Notes under the pieces: model-generated
Databases searched by the model: none
Told to the model about the DNA's origin: nothing
What the model saw: the letters and a program-made list of their open reading frames with translations, nothing else
Source: Candidatus Latescibacterota bacterium
GTDB lineage: Bacteria > Latescibacterota > UBA2968 > GCA-2709665
Assembly (NCBI GenBank): GCA_030746455.1
Contig: JASLMQ010001000.1
Location: 1-8,884 of the forward strand
DNA length: 8,884 nucleotides
Direction: 5' to 3'
Program-made: the position numbers and the translations under genes
In this document: piece after piece, positions 6,064 to 8,884 of the stretch
How the letters are laid out: the number at the start of each line of letters is the position of its first letter
How positions within the stretch are numbered: position 1 is the stretch's first letter

Positions 6064-7551
6064 CTAGTCGGGTCGCGGGAGGGCATCGGACATCGCGTCG
6101 AACGGGTACATCGGCCGTGGGACCCGCTTCCACGGGAATGTCAGGAGATTGGGACTGCAGACGCCCGGCGCGTCGAGAACCAGAATCTCGCCCGCGAGCG
6201 ATTCGTACGCGGCGCGGAAGGCCGCGGGCGACTTTGCGACCACGATCCAGGCCTCGGCGGGCTCGAGGCCCTGGCTGCGGTAGAGCTCCGGATCCCACTG
6301 AATCACCGGTCGCTCCATCACGATAAGGTGAAGGCCCCCGGATGCCACGACGGCAGTGCGTCCCATGCTGAACTGAACGCCATGAAAGCCCGGCCCCCTG
6401 TTGCGGAACGAGCCGTCGGTGAGGGACTTCACGTAGCCCTTGAAGATGACGGGCTTGTAAAACGTAGATGAGAACGCTCCCCCCACCGTGAGATCCAGCG
6501 TGGCTCCGACGCCTGCACGGAACGCTGCCGCGGAGGCCTCGGGATCGACGATGTTGAGGAGAGCCGGCTTTTCGACACGGCGATTCAGAAGGGCCTTCAG
6601 CAGTACCGTGCTGTCGCCGGGCGCGCCGGAGCTTGGCGCATCGGCCGAATCGGAGAAGACGAAGGGTCCGCGTGCGTCTTCAAGCGCAAGGTCGATAGCG
6701 TCCTCGACCTTCACGAGGCTGGGCTCGAAATCCCCACGGCAGGCCCAGAAGGCGTCGGCGATGCGGTCGGCCTCGGCACAGGCTCTCGAGCGATCGCCGT
6801 CGCAGACGACCACGACGCAGCATCCGACCTCGGGGAGGTCCAGCCAGGGCTGTACCGAGAAGGCCGAGGCAGCGAGGACGCCCGGCGCGTTTTCGAGCTC
6901 CTTTGCCTGATCCATCACGCCAGCGTATGGCCCGTCCGTGGTCCGGCCGTTCTCGCTGGGAAGGATCATCGGCAGCTGCCGGACCGCCATTTCCGGGTTC
7001 GTTTTGCCCGACACCGTCCCCAGCAGTAGCGCCATCCCCCTTCGCCCGGTATCGCGCTGGTCGATGTGGGGGGCCGTGTGATAGCCCACGAGCGCATCGG
7101 CCGACCGCGCCATCAGGCGCGTGACGTTGGCGTGGAGGTCGAGCGTAGCCACGACAGGGACATCGACGCCAACGGCTTTGCGAACCTCGGCCAGCAGGTG
7201 GCCCGTGGCGTCGTCGTGTCCCTCGGAGGCCATGGCCCCGTGCATGGCCATCAGGACGCCGTCGACCGGGAGCGCTTGCCTGAGGCGTGATAGGATCTCG
7301 CCGGAGAGGGTCTCGTAGGCCTCGTGCCGAATCGGCATCCCCGAGGACCCGGCCGAGGCGTAGGTAAGTGGGACGACCTCGTGCCCCTCGGCGGCCTCCA
7401 GGGCACCCCCGACCTCATGGTTCAGCCCGGCGAGCTGGTCGGGTATCTCCTCACCGTGGAGCAGATAGCCGGCCTCGAACTGGCCCAGCGTGGCTGGTGC
7501 GGGTGAGAAGGAGTGCGATTCCTGGTAGATGCCTGCCAGGGCAATGCGCAT
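6064..7551 (-). CDS. M81 family metallopeptidase (MlrC/microcystinase C-like)
   Basis: A 495-residue protein, a normal length for the M81/MlrC family. The founding member MlrC finishes degradation of the peptide toxin microcystin, but most relatives are chromosomal enzymes of unknown substrate, probably amidases or peptidases for small amino-acid conjugates. The N-terminal domain shows AGIYQESHSFSP (6-17; Glu11, His13), MAMHGAMASEG (101-111; His104), ATLDLHANVT (135-144; Asp138, His140) and VGYHTAPHIDQRDTG (155-169; His158, His162), supplying the expected metal ligands. The C-terminal domain has FSDSADAPSSGAPGDST (299-315); the usual glycine-rich loop reads SSG here. There is no signal peptide, so it is cytoplasmic. 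The ATG at 7551 lies 9 nt after the stop of the upstream aminotransferase, whose stop codon overlaps a GAGG ribosome-binding site, so the two are co-transcribed and probably translationally coupled. The real substrate is unknown; microcystin degradation is not implied. Confidence 0.92.
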   Translation of the reverse strand: MRIALAGIYQESHSFSPAPATLGQFEAGYLLHGEEIPDQLAGLNHEVGGALEAAEGHEVVPLTYASAGSSGMPIRHEAYETLSGEILSRLRQALPVDGVLMAMHGAMASEGHDDATGHLLAEVRKAVGVDVPVVATLDLHANVTRLMARSADALVGYHTAPHIDQRDTGRRGMALLLGTVSGKTNPEMAVRQLPMILPSENGRTTDGPYAGVMDQAKELENAPGVLAASAFSVQPWLDLPEVGCCVVVVCDGDRSRACAEADRIADAFWACRGDFEPSLVKVEDAIDLALEDARGPFVFSDSADAPSSGAPGDSTVLLKALLNRRVEKPALLNIVDPEASAAAFRAGVGATLDLTVGGAFSSTFYKPVIFKGYVKSLTDGSFRNRGPGFHGVQFSMGRTAVVASGGLHLIVMERPVIQWDPELYRSQGLEPAEAWIVVAKSPAAFRAAYESLAGEILVLDAPGVCSPNLLTFPWKRVPRPMYPFDAMSDALPRPD

Positions 7552-7560
7552 CCGGATTCC

Positions 7561-8884
7561 TCAGGCCATGGTCTTCAAGGCGTCTTCCACCGCGTTGAGG
7601 GCCTCCTCGACGTGGGCCTCGGTGTGAGCCGTTGAGAACCCGTGGTGGGCAAGCCCGCCGCCGTAGTCGTGGAAATAGACCCCGCGAGCCATCGTTTCCC
7701 TTGAGAAGGCCAGGGCCATCTCGGGGTTGTGTCTGGCGGCAGCGCGGTAGTTGATGACCTCCTCTGCGGGGTCGAGCCCGAAGTAGATGAAGAATCGGGG
7801 ACCCAGATGCTGCAGCCGCGCCCGGACACCGGTCCTCCCGATGATCTCCTCGAGGTTCCTGTAGAGCTGATCGCCCAGAGAGAACAGCCGGGGATATACC
7901 CCGGGCTCTGACAGTTGGGTGAGGCAGGCCAGGCCGCCCATCACGGGGACAAGGTGGCCCATGTAGGTCCCGCTGTGCTCGGTGTCTCCCAGCGGCCGCA
8001 GCCGCGACATCACCTCGCGCCTACCCGCGATGGCGCTGAGAGGCAGCCCGCCACCGGTCGCCTTGCCCAGGATGCAGAGATCCGGGACCACGCCATAGTA
8101 CTCCTGAGCCCCGCCGGGTGCGATCCGGAAGGCGGTGAGGACCTCGTCGAAGACGAGCAGCACACCGTTCTCCGAGGTGATGCGTCGGACGTCCTCCAGG
8201 AACCCGGGCCGCGGCAGTATGCAGCCCGCGTCGTAGTTCACGGGCTCCATGATGACGGCGGCGAGGTCCTCACGATTCCTGCGCACGGCGTCTTCCAGGG
8301 CCTCCGGGTCGTTGAAGGGGACCACGATCAGATGATCGCTCAGATCCGCCGGGATTCCGGCGGACTGGCAGTACGGCACCGGGGCGTCTGCCGGACCGGC
8401 GTGATCCAGCGGGGGGGCACTGCTCCAGTAGACCGCGTCGCTGTAGCCGTGGAAGTGGCCCTCGAACTTGAGCAGCTTGGGCTTGCCGGTGTATGCGCGC
8501 GCCAGGCGAACGGTGTGCATCACCGTCTCGGTTCCGCTGCCGGAGAACCGTACCATCTCCGCTCCCGGCACCATCTCGGAGATCTTGCGGGCCAGGGCGA
8601 CGTGGTGCTCGGTCTCATAGGAGCAGATGACGCCCATCTCGATCGCGCGCTCAAGGGCCTCCCGGACTCGCGGGTGGTTGTGGCCCAGAATGGAGGCCCC
8701 GTGGGACATGCAGAAATCGAGGTACTCGTTTCCATCCACGTCCCAGATCCGGGCTCCATCTCCTCGTGAGAGATAGAGGGTCTTCTCCAGCGCCCTGTTG
8801 TACCTGACGGAGGCGGCGCCGCCCCCCGGGGCGAGCTCCGAGGCCTCCTGATAGAGGCGATCGCCCTGTGGTGTGGGTTGGGTC
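7561..8884 (-). CDS. class III aminotransferase, glutamate-1-semialdehyde aminomutase-like (5' partial)
   Basis: PLP-dependent fold-type I enzyme. The frame is open to the window edge; 440 residues are visible, beginning just before YQEASELAPGGG, which corresponds to the extreme N-terminus of GSA aminomutase, so only a few residues are missing. Visible motifs are DVDGNEYLDF, ILGHNHP, VRFSGSGTETVMHTVRLAR (cofactor phosphate site), FEGHFHGYSD, IMEPV, LLVFDEVLTAFR (Asp to the pyridine nitrogen) and LGKATGGGLPLSAIAGRRE with the Schiff-base lysine encoded at 8062-8064. It departs from true HemL in several places: the HemL segment GTLSGNP is GTYMGHL here, and NSGTEATMSAIRLARG is altered. A sibling subfamily acting on another amino or keto compound is therefore more likely than tetrapyrrole synthesis. 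It is first, as far as seen, in an operon with the M81 gene 9 nt downstream. Confidence 0.9.
   Translation of the reverse strand, partial: TQPTPQGDRLYQEASELAPGGGAASVRYNRALEKTLYLSRGDGARIWDVDGNEYLDFCMSHGASILGHNHPRVREALERAIEMGVICSYETEHHVALARKISEMVPGAEMVRFSGSGTETVMHTVRLARAYTGKPKLLKFEGHFHGYSDAVYWSSAPPLDHAGPADAPVPYCQSAGIPADLSDHLIVVPFNDPEALEDAVRRNREDLAAVIMEPVNYDAGCILPRPGFLEDVRRITSENGVLLVFDEVLTAFRIAPGGAQEYYGVVPDLCILGKATGGGLPLSAIAGRREVMSRLRPLGDTEHSGTYMGHLVPVMGGLACLTQLSEPGVYPRLFSLGDQLYRNLEEIIGRTGVRARLQHLGPRFFIYFGLDPAEEVINYRAAARHNPEMALAFSRETMARGVYFHDYGGGLAHHGFSTAHTEAHVEEALNAVEDALKTMA

Noticed and set aside
1..8884. Heme biosynthesis locus suggested by HemE-like and HemL-like genes
   Set aside because: Both proteins depart from the true heme enzymes at key motifs, lie about 7 kb apart on opposite strands, and no other tetrapyrrole gene is present.

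Overview
The window is a GC-rich bacterial chromosome segment packed with genes: eight protein-coding genes, two of them cut by the window edges. I saw no RNA genes, transposases, phage genes or CRISPR arrays. Domain content (HDOD plus receiver signalling, URO-D-like, M81 and ornithine-cyclodeaminase-like enzymes, a DhnA/FbaB-type class I aldolase) points to a free-living, probably uncultured GC-rich bacterium. Latescibacteria-, Eisenbacteria- or Krumholzibacteria-like lineages come to mind, but that is only an impression. No marker gene fixes the phylum.

Region 1 (1-1771, plus strand): the 3' part of a URO-D superfamily protein, which carries a zinc-type H-x-C...C motif like corrinoid methyltransferases, is followed closely by an ornithine cyclodeaminase/mu-crystallin family gene. 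The second gene ends inside a 7-bp tandem repeat that also supplies its last codons. Region 2 (1814-2587, minus): a full-length two-domain mazG NTP pyrophosphohydrolase, convergent with region 1. Region 3 (2588-2932): a divergent intergenic region with one good sigma70-type promoter facing each way (both with 17-bp spacers), and a strong 11-bp hairpin in the rightward leader.

Region 4 (2933-4864, plus): a two-gene operon. It holds a very highly charged 148-residue protein of unknown function and a 463-residue signalling protein with an unusual HDOD - zinc ribbon - receiver architecture, and it closes with a textbook intrinsic terminator. Region 5 (4891-8884, minus): from right to left, a glutamate-1-semialdehyde-aminomutase-like class III aminotransferase (N-terminus off the window), an M81/MlrC family metallopeptidase-like protein starting 9 nt after it, and a 350-residue class I fructose-bisphosphate aldolase (fbaB) with a strong ribosome-binding site.

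The enzymes at the two ends (URO-D-like, OCD-like, GSA-aminomutase-like, M81) all belong to families often misnamed after their best-known members. They look more like catabolic or scavenging enzymes than heme or proline biosynthesis, although their substrates cannot be read from sequence. The most novel part is the central operon: the HDOD-zinc ribbon-receiver protein, with a degraded HD motif, and its uncharacterised charged partner.
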